From Euptelea pleiosperma (lineage: Eukaryota; Streptophyta; Magnoliopsida; Ranunculales; Eupteleaceae), in contig CM068553.1 in the NCBI GenBank assembly GCA_035048495.1, positions 22,073,190 through 22,137,189 of the forward strand: a stretch of 64,000 bases of DNA. The letters are read 5' to 3'. A program made the position numbers and the translations under genes. Under the pieces are notes generated by a model. It was given only the letters and a program-made list of their open reading frames with translations. It was not told where the DNA came from and searched no databases. Position 1 is the first letter of the stretch. Every line of letters begins with the position of its first letter. Shown one piece after another: positions 35,316-45,305 of this stretch.

Positions 35316-37922
35316 TGAAAGTAGGATTTTTCCGCGTCGTTGGTTACGAAAACCCTAGAATCAACAAGATTTGTAATTTGATCCGATTATCCTGCAAAAT
35401 TTAGAATTCTTGCACAGTGGCTCGTGTCGGATGTCGATCCGCACTCGGAATTAGTTCATGCAAATCAAGGACATAAGATGACGGGTTTTTCTCAAAAATT
35501 GCTAAACAGAAGAGATTGAAGGGTGAGGATGATGATCACGGGATTAAAATATGATTGATTTTATAAATTTTAGAGGGAACCATTATCTGCTAAAATGATG
35601 AGAGAGAAAATAGGAAGAACATAATATAATAAGCAAAACTAATGAAATTAACCATCTTTATTAAAATGAAAAGTAACTCACAATAACCTTGAATTTGATT
35701 GGTGCATAAATAAATTTCAAAAATTAACTAGAAAGCATGAAATAGAAGGGAGATAGAGAGAGAAAGAGCTTCAAAAGTAGAGAGAGAAAGAAACAAAACT
35801 AGAGAGAGAAAATGAGTTAAAAGAGAGAAATCTAAACTTGGAGAGAAAAGTTTAGAGAGAGACCTAAATGAGGAGAGAGAAAGTGGTAGAGAGATCTGGA
35901 GAGAGAATTCCTCACATTCAAAACTTACTGGAGTGGTGAACGGGAGATCAGCCATTGAAAAATGGATGGTTTTGCCGGCCATGTGGTTGCTTGGGTTGAT
36001 GGTGATCCGGCCAAGATTGGCCAAGTGATGGAGAGTACGATCACCCTACGGTCAAGAGGTGGAAGAGGAGGAGGGAATCCACATTCTTCATGGAAGTGCA
36101 CTGGTTGTGCACCAGCGTGGTGTTGCTGACCCAAGGAAGAAGATGGGCTGTGGAGATATGGCCATGGAAGGCAGATGCAGACAGCACCGTGGGGCACTTG
36201 AAGGAGCAGGTTTCAACCTTGGAGATGAAGGTGAGACGCTGAAGTAGTGCAAGTGGTGATGTTCCCAATAGAACCGTTGATGAGAGGAGCAAAGGGCGGA
36301 CTAGTGGTAGGCTGGTGTTGAGTTTCAGAACGACAGCAAGTGCTTGGAGATGGTGCAGTTTGTTTGTGCGAACTGTCAAGGAGGAGCCCGAGAAGGTGGT
36401 TTCAAGGTGAGCCGATGTACAGCAAGGTGTAGAGGATCGAACCTATCAATGAGACCGGAGATAGAATGGACGGTGGTGAACCAGCAGCAACGGTTGGTGC
36501 TTTCCAAGCCAGTGTTGCAGCGGTTATACAAGGAGGAGCAGGGGCTCGGTTTCACCATGAATAACTTACCAGCAGGTGGCTGGAAAGTAGTTGCATGGTG
36601 CAGCAAGATGGAAGTGAGGTTGCTGGTTTTTGAAGGGGTTGATTCCGGTGTTTGCGGGTGGAGGAGGGCGGTGATTGCTGACTGGTGGATGTAACGGCTG
36701 GGAGAGGAAGAAGTTGGGGAGGACGGCTGGGGTTGAAAGGCAGCAAGAGAGAAAGACTTCTCTTTTTCCCAAAACGTGGGGGGGGGGGGGCGGGCAGAAA
36801 TGGAAGGAGCGTGGCTCCCTTTATGTGACGGCTTTAGGGTTTCTCTTCTTTTCCACTTGAAGAACATGCTGCCCACAATAGAAACCGTGGGTTTCTATAT
36901 TAGAAACCCATGATTTCTAATATCTTTTAAGGGCTATCCCTTCCCTTCAACGGTTCTAGCCGTTTAAGTGGACCCATAAAGATAAAGCTTTTCAAAAAAA
37001 AGAAATTCTAATTTGGTAAGCTTCCTAGTTTTGTTCAAAAAATCATTTTATGGCAATAGGATATTCCTCTTTTTTAAAAACATGCCTCTTTTAAAAATCA
37101 TTTAAGAAATATCTAGGGTTGAGGGGTCCACTAAAATGGCTGGGCTGTGGATCACAGCTAATGGGCTCGCATCTCATCTTGGCTTAGGCCCATAGGATTA
37201 AATCATGAAGTGATGAGGGCCATTGGATTTTAAGAGATGGTGAGATGGATGATCGGGGGATTGACTGAGCGATTGTACAGTAGAGATGGACAGTGATGAT
37301 TGGGCGATGGAATTTGGACAAGGTAGGTCGTAGATTTGAGGGAGGAGAGAGGATGGGATTTAGAGAGAGGAGAGAGAAAATATTACAAAATAAAGAGAAA
37401 ATGCTAGTAGAGGGTCTTGAACCCTGGTCGTTGACTTGGTCTTCTGCATGCTTTACCAACTGAGTGAGTCCTCATCTTATGTTAGTTGATAAGCTTTAAT
37501 CTCCTTAGTCTCTTCTTTGAGGGCTTGTCTCTCCTTTTCTCTTGATTTTCTCTCAGGCTTTTTCGATTCTCTGGCTCTTCTTGTCTTCAGCCTACTTCTT
37601 CTTGTCTAAGTCCATTGGCTCTTTATGCTTTGATTAAAGGCTCTGGCAGTCAGTTGTGGGCCCACAATCCTTAAAATTCTCCAATCGGGTTTCCTGCGAT
37701 AAAAGAAGCGCGTAATGAGACTTAATCAGAACGGCTTTATATCTAGACTTCCGAAAATGTGTTTAATGCATGCAAATATATCATTTCGTCCAGAAAAGTG
37801 TGTTCTACGCAACAGAAGAGACTCTTACGTAGAAAAGTAGGTAAATAGAGTATTTTACGTAGGAGAATGCAATAACGCTAAAAGGATAATTGCTTAAAAT
37901 AAGCACTTTTGAGCGAATATCA
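35316..37922 (-). repeat. 5' LTR of full-length Athila
   Basis: 2607 bp, same termini and internal modules as the 3' LTR, including a tRNA-like module at 37408-37471. Its right end GCGAATATCA is followed by the CTTGA duplication. The transcription start is unresolved. Confidence 0.95.
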
Positions 37923-37927
37923 CTTGA

Positions 37928-38081
37928 GCTCTTCGTTCTCCTCTCGCAATTGGGCTATTGTTTGCTATTGGCTATCTTGCTCTTTAACTCTTCTCCTCTC
38001 AGTAAGAGTATCTCTGAGGTCGTCAGGGGGACTTTTACCTTTGCCGCTCCTGAGGTTGGTCCGCCTAATTGTCTCCACCAT
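37928..38081 (-). pseudogene. Tat-A gag N-terminus
   Basis: ATG at 38081, about 45 bp from the PBS, then MVETIRRTNLRSGKGKSPPD and LRDTLTERRRVKEQD, a basic and charged gag start. It is cut at 37927 by the Athila target duplication. The frame is interrupted by a TAG after the first 38 residues or so. Resumes at 20337. Confidence 0.65.
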
Positions 38082-38123
38082 TTTGAATCGAATTTTTCTT
38101 AGATAGTAGAAAATATCTAATCG

Positions 38124-38143
38124 TCTTCCCATAGACGGCACCA
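38124..38143 (-). other. Tat-A primer-binding site
   Basis: Minus strand TGGTGCCGTCTATGGGAAGA, five bases (TCTTT) after the LTR end CCCACA. Tat-B has the same layout (41245-41267). I do not assign the tRNA with certainty. Confidence 0.7.
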
Positions 38144-38148
38144 AAAGA

Positions 38149-38971
38149 TGTGGGGGAAAAATATTTGATCTTATCCCACACAATCTTTGAGGTTAAAATG
38201 ATTCGTATCTCAAGGGAGATCTGCCAGGTGGATAGAATCTGATGCTCTTACGATTCTGAACTCCTTACTGCAACTGACAAGATGATTTCTTTAGGGACTA
38301 CGGTGGTGCACCTGTTGACAATACTCCGACGCTCAAGTCAGTATCTAGTTTCTATTCTAGATTGATTACTCAAGCAAGAAGAGTTATCAAGAAAGTCTTG
38401 TTAATCCTAGATCTGATGATCTCGATCATTTTCTTAGTTCTGGACATAATATATTTATAGACTCAGAAATGGCATGACTCACCTCCCATGTGTCCACTTC
38501 TCGTTGGTCAGATCCGATCTAGGAAGAATCTGTTAGATACAACTTCCTGTTGGATCTGAACTTCTCATTCGGTTAAATCTGAAACAGCTGACACGATAGC
38601 GTATGTGGCATATATTTTGAATGAAAGAAAGTGCTAGGAATATAATAATGACCAAATCTACTGCCAAGTGGCACTTCTGCATAAATGCTCAATGTGTAAT
38701 TGATCTATTGGCTGGGATACTTATCTCTCCAGATGAGTTCTGATGTCGTTACTTGTTGGGACAGGAAGAAAGCTTCACCCATTAAGTATATGATGTAGAT
38801 ATTGGCTAGAAGGGTTATTGCCTTGACTTCCCAGTATAATGTTGAACTTGTCGGGATGGGTTGAATTCCAAGTCTGTCGAGTATGATGTCTGAACTTGTC
38901 GGGATGAGTTGACTGTCAATCCCGTTCAAGTATGATGTTGAACTTGTTGGGATGAGTTGACTGTCAATCCC
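38149..38971 (-). repeat. 5' LTR of Tat-A, truncated
   Basis: Matches 1 to about 680 of the left LTR starting at 38306. Its inner end TGTGGGGGAAAA abuts the PBS. The outer 300 bp or so (left-LTR positions 690-973) are missing, replaced by a second LTR fragment. Confidence 0.8.
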
Positions 38972-39290
38972 ATATGATCTAGTTTCTATTAGATCAATTA
39001 CTCAAGCAAAAATAGTTGTCAAAAAGTTTTGTTAATCTTAGATCGGATGATCCAGATCCTTTTCTCAGTTCTGGACATAATATATTTATAGACTCAGAAA
39101 TGCATGATTCACCTCCCATGTGTCCACTTCTCGTTGGTCAGATCCGATCCAGAAAGAATCTGTTAGATACAACTTCTTCCTGTTGGATCCGAACTTCTCT
39201 CATTCAGTTAGATCTGAAACAGCTGACACGACAGCTTACGTGGCAGATATCTTGAATGAAAGAAAGTGGCAGGAATATAATAATGACTAA
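38972..39290 (-). repeat. Second, doubly truncated Tat LTR fragment
   Basis: Equivalent to about positions 40-348 of the left LTR (CTAGTTTCTATTAGATC through GGCAGGAATATAATAATGAC). It lies directly behind the first copy in the same orientation, with its own TATA sequence at 39081-39090. It suggests LTR-LTR recombination or segmental duplication. Confidence 0.75.
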
Positions 39291-40287
39291 ATCAGTAGAC
39301 TAGTAGATGCGATTGTTCACTAAGGACAGTAGAGATATTATCACATCCTAACTGTTGATTCTACTGTATACAGTCCTCAAATTGTGGATGTACATCAATC
39401 AAATCAAACATCCTTCCCCATTAGTACCTCTTTATCTCTCTTCTCTTCAACGAAGTTGTTCCTTCAAATTTTCTTCTCCAAACTTTGGAGTCTCCAAGCT
39501 TTGAAATCAATAGAACCTAGCTTGAATCTTAGAAGTTTTCTTCTTCTTCATCTTCATTTTTATGATGGATTCAGATGAAAACTTGGACGATAAAGAAGGA
39601 TGTCTTGAATATATTGTGTAGCAGAGACTGGGAATGGATGAAATGGAAAAGAGTTGGGTGATGAGGTATACAAGGCTGTAACAACATCAACTTGGAAATG
39701 ATCCCTCCTTTAACCTAGCTGAAAGATGGAAGAGAGACACGGCCATGTGGATCAAAAGAGGGAAAATGTTGATCAAAAGAGGGAGAAATGTTGATCAATA
39801 TATCCCAAGTTGGATGTACTGTGTAACAGCCAAATCGTCAGTGACCAAACTATCGAGCTTCAAAAGCAGATCATCTTTTACCATGAACAGAAATCTGGAA
39901 GTGATGTGCGACCATGAGGATCACAAGGATAAAAGATGACAAGGAGCGATGACTTAGATGTTAATGCGAATGGGTGGTATGGGAAAGAAAAAAATATCAT
40001 ATATGCATTTGAATGTAGAATGAAAACCAAGATTGAGCTTTATTAGGAAGGGTCCCTGCGTATAATGCGTTTTGTTGCAGGTTGTTGCAATTGTGCAAGT
40101 GCGACGTTCGATGCCTTTTGCATGGCATTTCTGAGTTTAGCCTAAACAATTGAGGGCAAACTAGAAAATCATTGCTTTATGAGTATTTCAAAAATGTTAT
40201 TCACATTCGGGTTATAAACAACGATTTTATTAATATTTTGGGATATTTCCCAAAACCTTATCATCAAGAGTATTGTAACGTTGCTAT
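39291..40287. other. Unassigned sequence between two Tat LTRs
   Basis: No LTR similarity recognised. Pyrimidine-rich leader-like sequence (39410-39560) precedes a decayed ORF at 39562-39939. The remainder (39940-40287) is AT-rich with nothing I can name. Confidence 0.4.
39562..39939 (+). pseudogene. Decayed ORF of unknown identity
   Basis: A single frame starting MDSDENLDDKEGCLEYIV runs 125 codons with two internal stops (after EYIV and after RYTRL). It closes at TGA with a charged tail (MCDHEDHKDKR). The composition is protein-like and basic. I do not recognise the family. Its placement (LTR fragment, pyrimidine-rich leader, plus-strand ORF) parallels the antisense ORF at 1603-2567, but I see no clear sequence similarity. 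Confidence 0.35.
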
Positions 40288-41244
40288 TGTGGGTACCATA
40301 TTTCCGAGCGGCCAGGATACTGCCACATGTCAAGAGCACAAACATCTGCGCACCTGGAAAGAGCAAAGTGGGTTCACTGGCTCTCGAGGCACTTCAAGCC
40401 CAGGGCTCAGTGACCAACTTTCAAGCCGAAACGGCCTGTAACCTTGAGTTCCTAGACGGACCTACAAGGATGAATCCGATTACAAACGGTAAGATATCCG
40501 ACAAGGGAAGGGCCTTATCAGATATCGCCACAAATACCGACTGGCATTGCACTATGTCCGATACTGTATAAACCTTTCTGAGAATCAAAACATGCTACAA
40601 CGGACCTAGTCGGGAGTCCGCATAGGTGTCGTAATTCCTTCATTAAAGGCATACGCAAATCGGATAACAAATACAGGCTGATTATGCTAAACGACCAAAA
40701 TCCACCAGGGTTAGCCGAAAGAATCAAGAATCAAGTCCCAACAAGAGGTCAGAAAGATTCCCCCATTCACGAGTTGCTTCGAGAAAACGGTTGTCTCCAA
40801 CCACCTCTGCAAAATAGCCAGGAATAAAACATAAAACCGTTATCAAGATAGGCAGTTATAGGCACCCAGTCAGCTGCATGCTCATGATTGGGAGCCCTAT
40901 AAAAAGGAAGATCTCCTTATGGAAAGGGGATTTGGAATTGATTAGATATAAGAAAAAGAAAGAAACGGAATCCTACCTGAATCAACTTCTAACTTGAGCG
41001 TCAGAGTGTAATCTGCAGGTACACGACCAGCTGGGGATCTAGATTGCAGAACGAGAAGAGCAATTGAAGCTGACATTAACTCAGAAAAGAGCAACATACT
41101 GTCGGCGGCGTCTTCAGCTAACCCCATTTTTCAGGTTTATCAGCGAAGGTATACGGTCGACCCAGTCCGCAAGCTTGATCTGGAAGTGTACTTCCAATTC
41201 GTCGGGCATTATGCGGGTTAAGATTAAGGATTTTTTCTCCCACA
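40288..41244 (+). repeat. 5' LTR of second Tat element (Tat-B)
   Basis: Begins TGTGGGTACCATA, matching the Tat-A LTR start, and ends TTCTCCCACA, followed by TCTTC and a PBS. Length 957 bp, plus orientation. No matching 3' LTR is in the window. The 5 bp before it are GCTAT. Confidence 0.8.
40898..40905 (+). promoter_or_regulatory. TATA box of Tat-B LTR
   Basis: CCTATAAAAAGG context, about 350 bp before the LTR end, with GATTGG (CAAT-like) shortly upstream. A good core promoter by position and sequence. Confidence 0.6.
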
Positions 41245-41249
41245 TCTTC

Positions 41250-41267
41250 TGGCACCATCCGTGGGAT
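41250..41267 (+). other. Tat-B primer-binding site
   Basis: TGGCACCATCCGTGGGAT, five bases after the LTR end, parallel to TGGTGCCGTCTATGGG in Tat-A. Confidence 0.7.
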
Positions 41268-41301
41268 ACTCTTTAAACTCTACGACCAAAGAGGAATCGG
41301 A

Positions 41302-41631
41302 ATGGTGAACACACGCCAGACTGAGCTAAACGGCAAGGTGACCGGCCCTGTTAGGGACCTCCAAGACACCATATCGAGGGGACGACGGGCGCGAGAGGGA
41401 CAGAACACCCAACAAGTTTTAGCTACAAAACTGCAGGAGGAAAATAGAAGGTTAAGGCATCGGCTGGAGAAACAACCGATAGATAACGATCGGGTGTTCG
41501 TAAATGTGGCATCCAAGAACATCAGGCTGGAGAGGTCACAGGGACCAAGTCGAAGCCATCGGGGAACCACGTCCGGCGAATTCAACATGAGGGCCCATAG
41601 GAGCACCCATGAGACGGTCTGTATACCTTGA
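41302..41631 (+). pseudogene. Tat-B gag N-terminal fragment
   Basis: MVNTRQTELNGKVTGPVRDL followed by a charged helical stretch (LATKLQEENRRLRHRLEKQP), a typical basic gag start with short coiled-coil potential. It stops at 41631, after which the sequence changes character. The rest of Tat-B is not found to the right in this window. Confidence 0.6.
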
Positions 41632-42046
41632 ACTTTTGTTCTAGGGTATAATGGTAAATTCACCTAATAATAAAAATCTCAACCTTTTTTAGACTTCTAT
41701 TATTGTTTTTATGGTTTAATATCATGCTTGAGTATATATGTTTAATTTGGTTTCATTCTGACAACTTTAAAAAATTCACTATTTTTGGAACTCACTCTTT
41801 ATGGCTAATTTCTTGCTAAAAATAATGAATCATAACTTACAGGGGACTTTTTCTTGTCCTAACTAACATTTTTGAACTTTTATAAAAAAAATAATTTTGT
41901 GGGCTCAAGACACCAAAAACATTATTAAATTATCATTACCAACTTAGCTATGAAATTTGGAACCTTTCTTGAGTACGGGACTTGCAAATCACTTTTCGGG
42001 CATTTCGTTGTCATCTTGATACTTTTCCGGGTCTTTGAACTTTTTT
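41632..42046. other. AT-rich sequence, unassigned
   Basis: No ORF or repeat recognised between Tat-B gag and the chromovirus-like LTR fragment. Its right boundary is approximate. Confidence 0.4.
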
Positions 42047-43069
42047 TGTGATTTTTGTGTATTTAGACTATTTTATGTGATTTATGTGTATGTGACATGT
42101 GTCAATACACTACAACAAAAGTAGCTTTCAATAGCATAAGTGTGATAACGTTCACTTAGGAATGCCTTAAAAGGTTCACATTTAATTGCGTTCTTTCACG
42201 AATGCGGTGAATAAAGACATTTTAGAGCAGTCAATGTTGAACGCAATATAATATGAGCTTTTTCTATGTTTTGTTTTATTTTAATGCGCTTTTTGAATGT
42301 AATAAAAAAATCTTTCCTAATACAGCGTTTATTTTGTGAACGCACTCGAACACGAAATACATCAAACCGTGAACTCTTCAAACTTTTTCTAAAATCTCTT
42401 TCACGCAGAGAGTCCCTTCAACTCCTCATTCCTCTTTTCCTCTTTCTTGCCAAGATGGAGCGTGGATTACATCAACTCAAAATCTTCCTTCCTCATGGTA
42501 GTCTTCCCTTGTGTTCACCCTCGTCTTCACCGGCATCGCCATCGTCGTCGTCTTCACCGCCATCTTCACTGCCATCACCTTCTTCCTCTTCTCATTTCTC
42601 TGTTGTTGACCTTCAATGCCGGTCATTTCTCAAACCGTTCGCTCTATCGACGGTGATACAGCATGTGGATGAAATCACCAGTTTCCGAGTAAACAACCGG
42701 CATAGATCCCCTCTTAGAACAGCTCAAAATCACGAGTTTAATCATATTTTTATTTTTTTAATTTTAATATTTTGCCTTTTTTAGGGTTTCAATTACAAAA
42801 AAATTGTGTTTGTATATGTAGTGAAGTAATCTCAGTATGAATTGCTTGATTCTTTCTCGAAATTGGATTGCAATTAATTTTATAACATTGCTGGCCTTTA
42901 TGTTAGGGTTTTGTTGGGTTTTTTTAGTGAATTTCTAATTTAGGTTTTTATGTTCAAATGAACATTGCTGCTTTCAGTTTGTATATGTGAAGTAATCTTA
43001 GCTGAACAAGAAACACTTTTTGTATGCTTTCATTTCGATCCTATTTGAATCACCCTTGTTGTTGTACAG

Positions 43070-43233
43070 AAAGCAGTCCAGGCTAGTCCAAAGAATAGGT
43101 TTGCATGGCATGTATGGGGAATTTTTAGTCCAATCAGGCTTTATTGGAATACAGACACTCAACTGCAAATCTTGCTTGAGTATTGCTTAGGAGAGCTTCT
43201 GAACTGGATCCAAGGCACCAACCAGTATGGATT
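43070..43233 (+). pseudogene. Captured HCF107-like exon fragment (HAT/TPR repeat part)
   Basis: A splice acceptor (TTGTACAG) precedes KAVQASPKNRFAWHVWG. After an internal deletion and frame change comes RASELDPRHQPVW at 43192-43230, ending at a GTAAGA donor. These strings match the half-a-TPR repeats of HCF107/Mbb1, a plastid RNA-binding protein that stabilises and processes psbB/psbH-region transcripts. The assignment is from memory of the family. Truncated and inside a transposon, so not a working gene. Confidence 0.7.
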
Positions 43234-43400
43234 GTAAGAAATTAGTCCCACATATTATATAGATCTTGTTTTACTTGTATTGATCAAACTTGATTCATTC
43301 ACCCCTTGTTCATTTTGGGATCAAAATCATCTTATATCTATCTTATCATAGTTTTTGGTGCTTTGTTGTTTTGGATCAAAACTCATATGCTTTAAGGGGC

Positions 43401-43595
43401 AGGATGCTTTGAGAAATATGATAGGACCTAATAGCAACAGTGTCGACGAAGAATCAATAAGTCCTTTATCTAGCCTTATTGATGGTAATGACAAGGTAAG
43501 TGGAAAAGAAGACTGGTACCACTCCAACCAATTTTGATTTGGATGCTTTCATCAGGGAGAAGTTGTCCCTTGATCCATCAAAACTAGAAGTTCAG
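43401..43595 (+). pseudogene. Captured HCF107-like C-terminal exon fragment
   Basis: DALRNMIGPNSNSVDEESIS to a GTAAGT at 43496, then, in another frame, FDLDAFIREKLSLDPSKLEV at 43533-43595. The second string resembles the C-terminal tail of HCF107. The order relative to the upstream fragment is as in the source gene. The frame is broken and most of the protein is missing. Confidence 0.65.
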
Positions 43596-43800
43596 ATGGA
43601 AACATTTGGAACATTTGTGTCCAAGAAAATTAAATATTCCAGAAGGGCTCGGAGACTCGAAAACGGAACTGCCACATTTTTTTCAATTCCTTGTTCGGGC
43701 TCCAGCTTATCAAAAACGTCTTTCTTTCCAATGTGTAGGTGTGGGACAGGGAATAATGGATGGCTCCAACAAAGTCACATACATACAGGTGATTTTTTTT
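43596..43800 (+). pseudogene. Unidentified captured coding fragment
   Basis: The frame from 43606 reads NIPEGLGDSKTELPHFFQFL then VRAPAYQKRLSFQCVGVG and KVTYIQ before a possible donor GTGATT. It looks protein-like but I do not recognise it. It may be from a second gene joined to HCF107 sequence. Confidence 0.35.
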
Positions 43801-45245
43801 AACAAAAGTTTGGTTGTTTTTAAGTCGAATAAATGGAAATGTACTAACTAACTTGACATGTTCTTTTTTTCCCTCTTTGAGGGATTATTTGAATCAATTG
43901 ACAGTACTAGAAGGAGTGTGAATGGAATACTGTTGGTAATGTGCTCCAATTACTAGTTAAGTTGCAACCTAGTGCCTAAATGCTTGGCCTGTGCTATTTT
44001 GGACTAAGAAATTTTTGGTTTATTGCCTGTTGTGGGTGATGGTCCATTCATGTTTTTCAATTTTTTATAAACATATAACTAAAGTCAAAATTTTTGAGTC
44101 GATGCTTTCCATATTGGTAGCGTCTAGACATTTTTGCAGCCGTACTTTACATTATTAGGTATTGTGCTACTTATATTGGCTTATCTATTGAAAGAGGTTG
44201 TCTGTGATTTTTTTTCTTCAGATAAGTAAAATGATTATGGTATAGGTTACCTGAGAATTTATACAACTATCAAGCAATAAGCATCAGCAAAGTCAAATTA
44301 GGAAGGAGTCATTGGATACATGGAACTCTTCCAAGAAGACATACAGAGGAACTTCACCCTTGTAGGAATAGTTAAATAGTCTCATAGCATTTACATGGGA
44401 AATGGGTTGCCTTCAGTTAGTACACAAACTCTATAGGTTTTTTTGGAGTGTAATGATACAAAAAACCCTTTCTTTTGTGCTCCTCTGAACCTCTTTTTTG
44501 CTGTTTTTTGATAGATTTGCTGAGATTTTGAGCTCTAATGGCGGGTCCAGATCTTGTTTTCATTCTTTCCTCAAAGATATTTGAGCAATCTTTAGTTTTA
44601 CCATCTACCTAGTGGGTCAAGCTTTTTAATGTCAATATGTTCCAGGAATGTCAACAGTTTGAATTCCAGTATATCCTGAACTGGCCTATAATTACTATTT
44701 GATCTGAAAATTAGACCCGAACACGAACAAATGGGGTCAGTCAAGTCTATTGGGTGTCTAACAATCTGGCCAAGTATATCTTGAGCTGACCTCATTCGTA
44801 TTTTGGTCTTAAAATTAGACCCAAACCCGAACTCGACCAAATGTCGTCAATCAAGTATATTGGGTGTACAATCCAACTTGTCAAGTATAGCAGCCTATGC
44901 AAACTAGACCCGATAAGTGTACGATACATACCAAACTACCCCTAATACCCAAATTTATGGATTAGGGATTACATGATGCTAAACTAAGTTACCCTTGATT
45001 TTTGCAGCAAGGAAAGTTTTACTTGGTGATACACTTCAACTAAGTTACCCTTGATGCAGTTCCTGATTCTTTTATGCTGAACCTTCCTATTCTTGTATGG
45101 AATTTCAAATCTTTATGCATATAGTTGTACAAATTCCTCTTAACATCATGATCCAAGTTTAGTCATTTTATGTTATAACAAATTAATGGAAACCATTTGG
45201 TAGTTCCTTCATATTTATTCCAGTTGTTACTTTTGGAATGTGCAG

Positions 45246-45305
45246 GTCCATGTGGAAGGCCCCCCTTTGGTCGAGGAGGCGGTTGTTAAATGCAGGGTCA
45301 ACTAG
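45246..45305 (+). pseudogene. Short exon-like fragment in CACTA element
   Basis: After a TGCAG acceptor, VHVEGPPLVEEAVVKCRVN runs to a TAG. Not recognised. The preceding 1.4 kb is AT-rich and intron-like. Confidence 0.3.

Larger units (their letters stand above)
20338..37922 (-). mobile_element. Full-length Athila Ty3/gypsy element, 17.6 kb, with nested solo LTR
   Basis: LTRs at 20338-22943 and 35316-37922 flank a gag-pol interior. The perfect 5-bp target duplication is CTTGA at 20333-20337 and 37923-37927. The PBS beside the right LTR reads TGGCGCCGCTGCCG, one mismatch from the tRNA-Asp-type site typical of Athila. The PPT-like GGTTGGGGGTTG lies next to the left LTR. Without the nested solo LTR the element is about 14.55 kb. 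By eye the LTRs differ at only six substitutions and one G-run indel in about 2606 bp, so insertion was recent. Gag-pol carries two in-frame stops, an integrase frameshift and the nested insertion, so it is non-autonomous. Confidence 0.95.
1..38971 (-). mobile_element. Tat-lineage Ty3/gypsy element Tat-A, split by nested insertions
   Basis: One minus-strand element can be reassembled from segments that resume in the correct order on each side of later insertions. The order is 5' LTR (38149-38971), PBS, gag, protease, RT, RNase H, integrase, 3' non-coding region, PPT, 3' LTR (1-973 and beyond the window). Subtracting the insertions leaves roughly 9.4 kb, normal for this lineage. The lineage call rests on the gag-end CAFH..GH..CWELQHK motif, a D-P-G-S-S-A protease site, and a second RNase H with TDGSA / NNEAEYEA / YTDS motifs. 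By eye the two LTRs differ at about 5% over roughly 290 bp, so it is much older than the Athila inside it. It cannot be autonomous. Confidence 0.85.
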
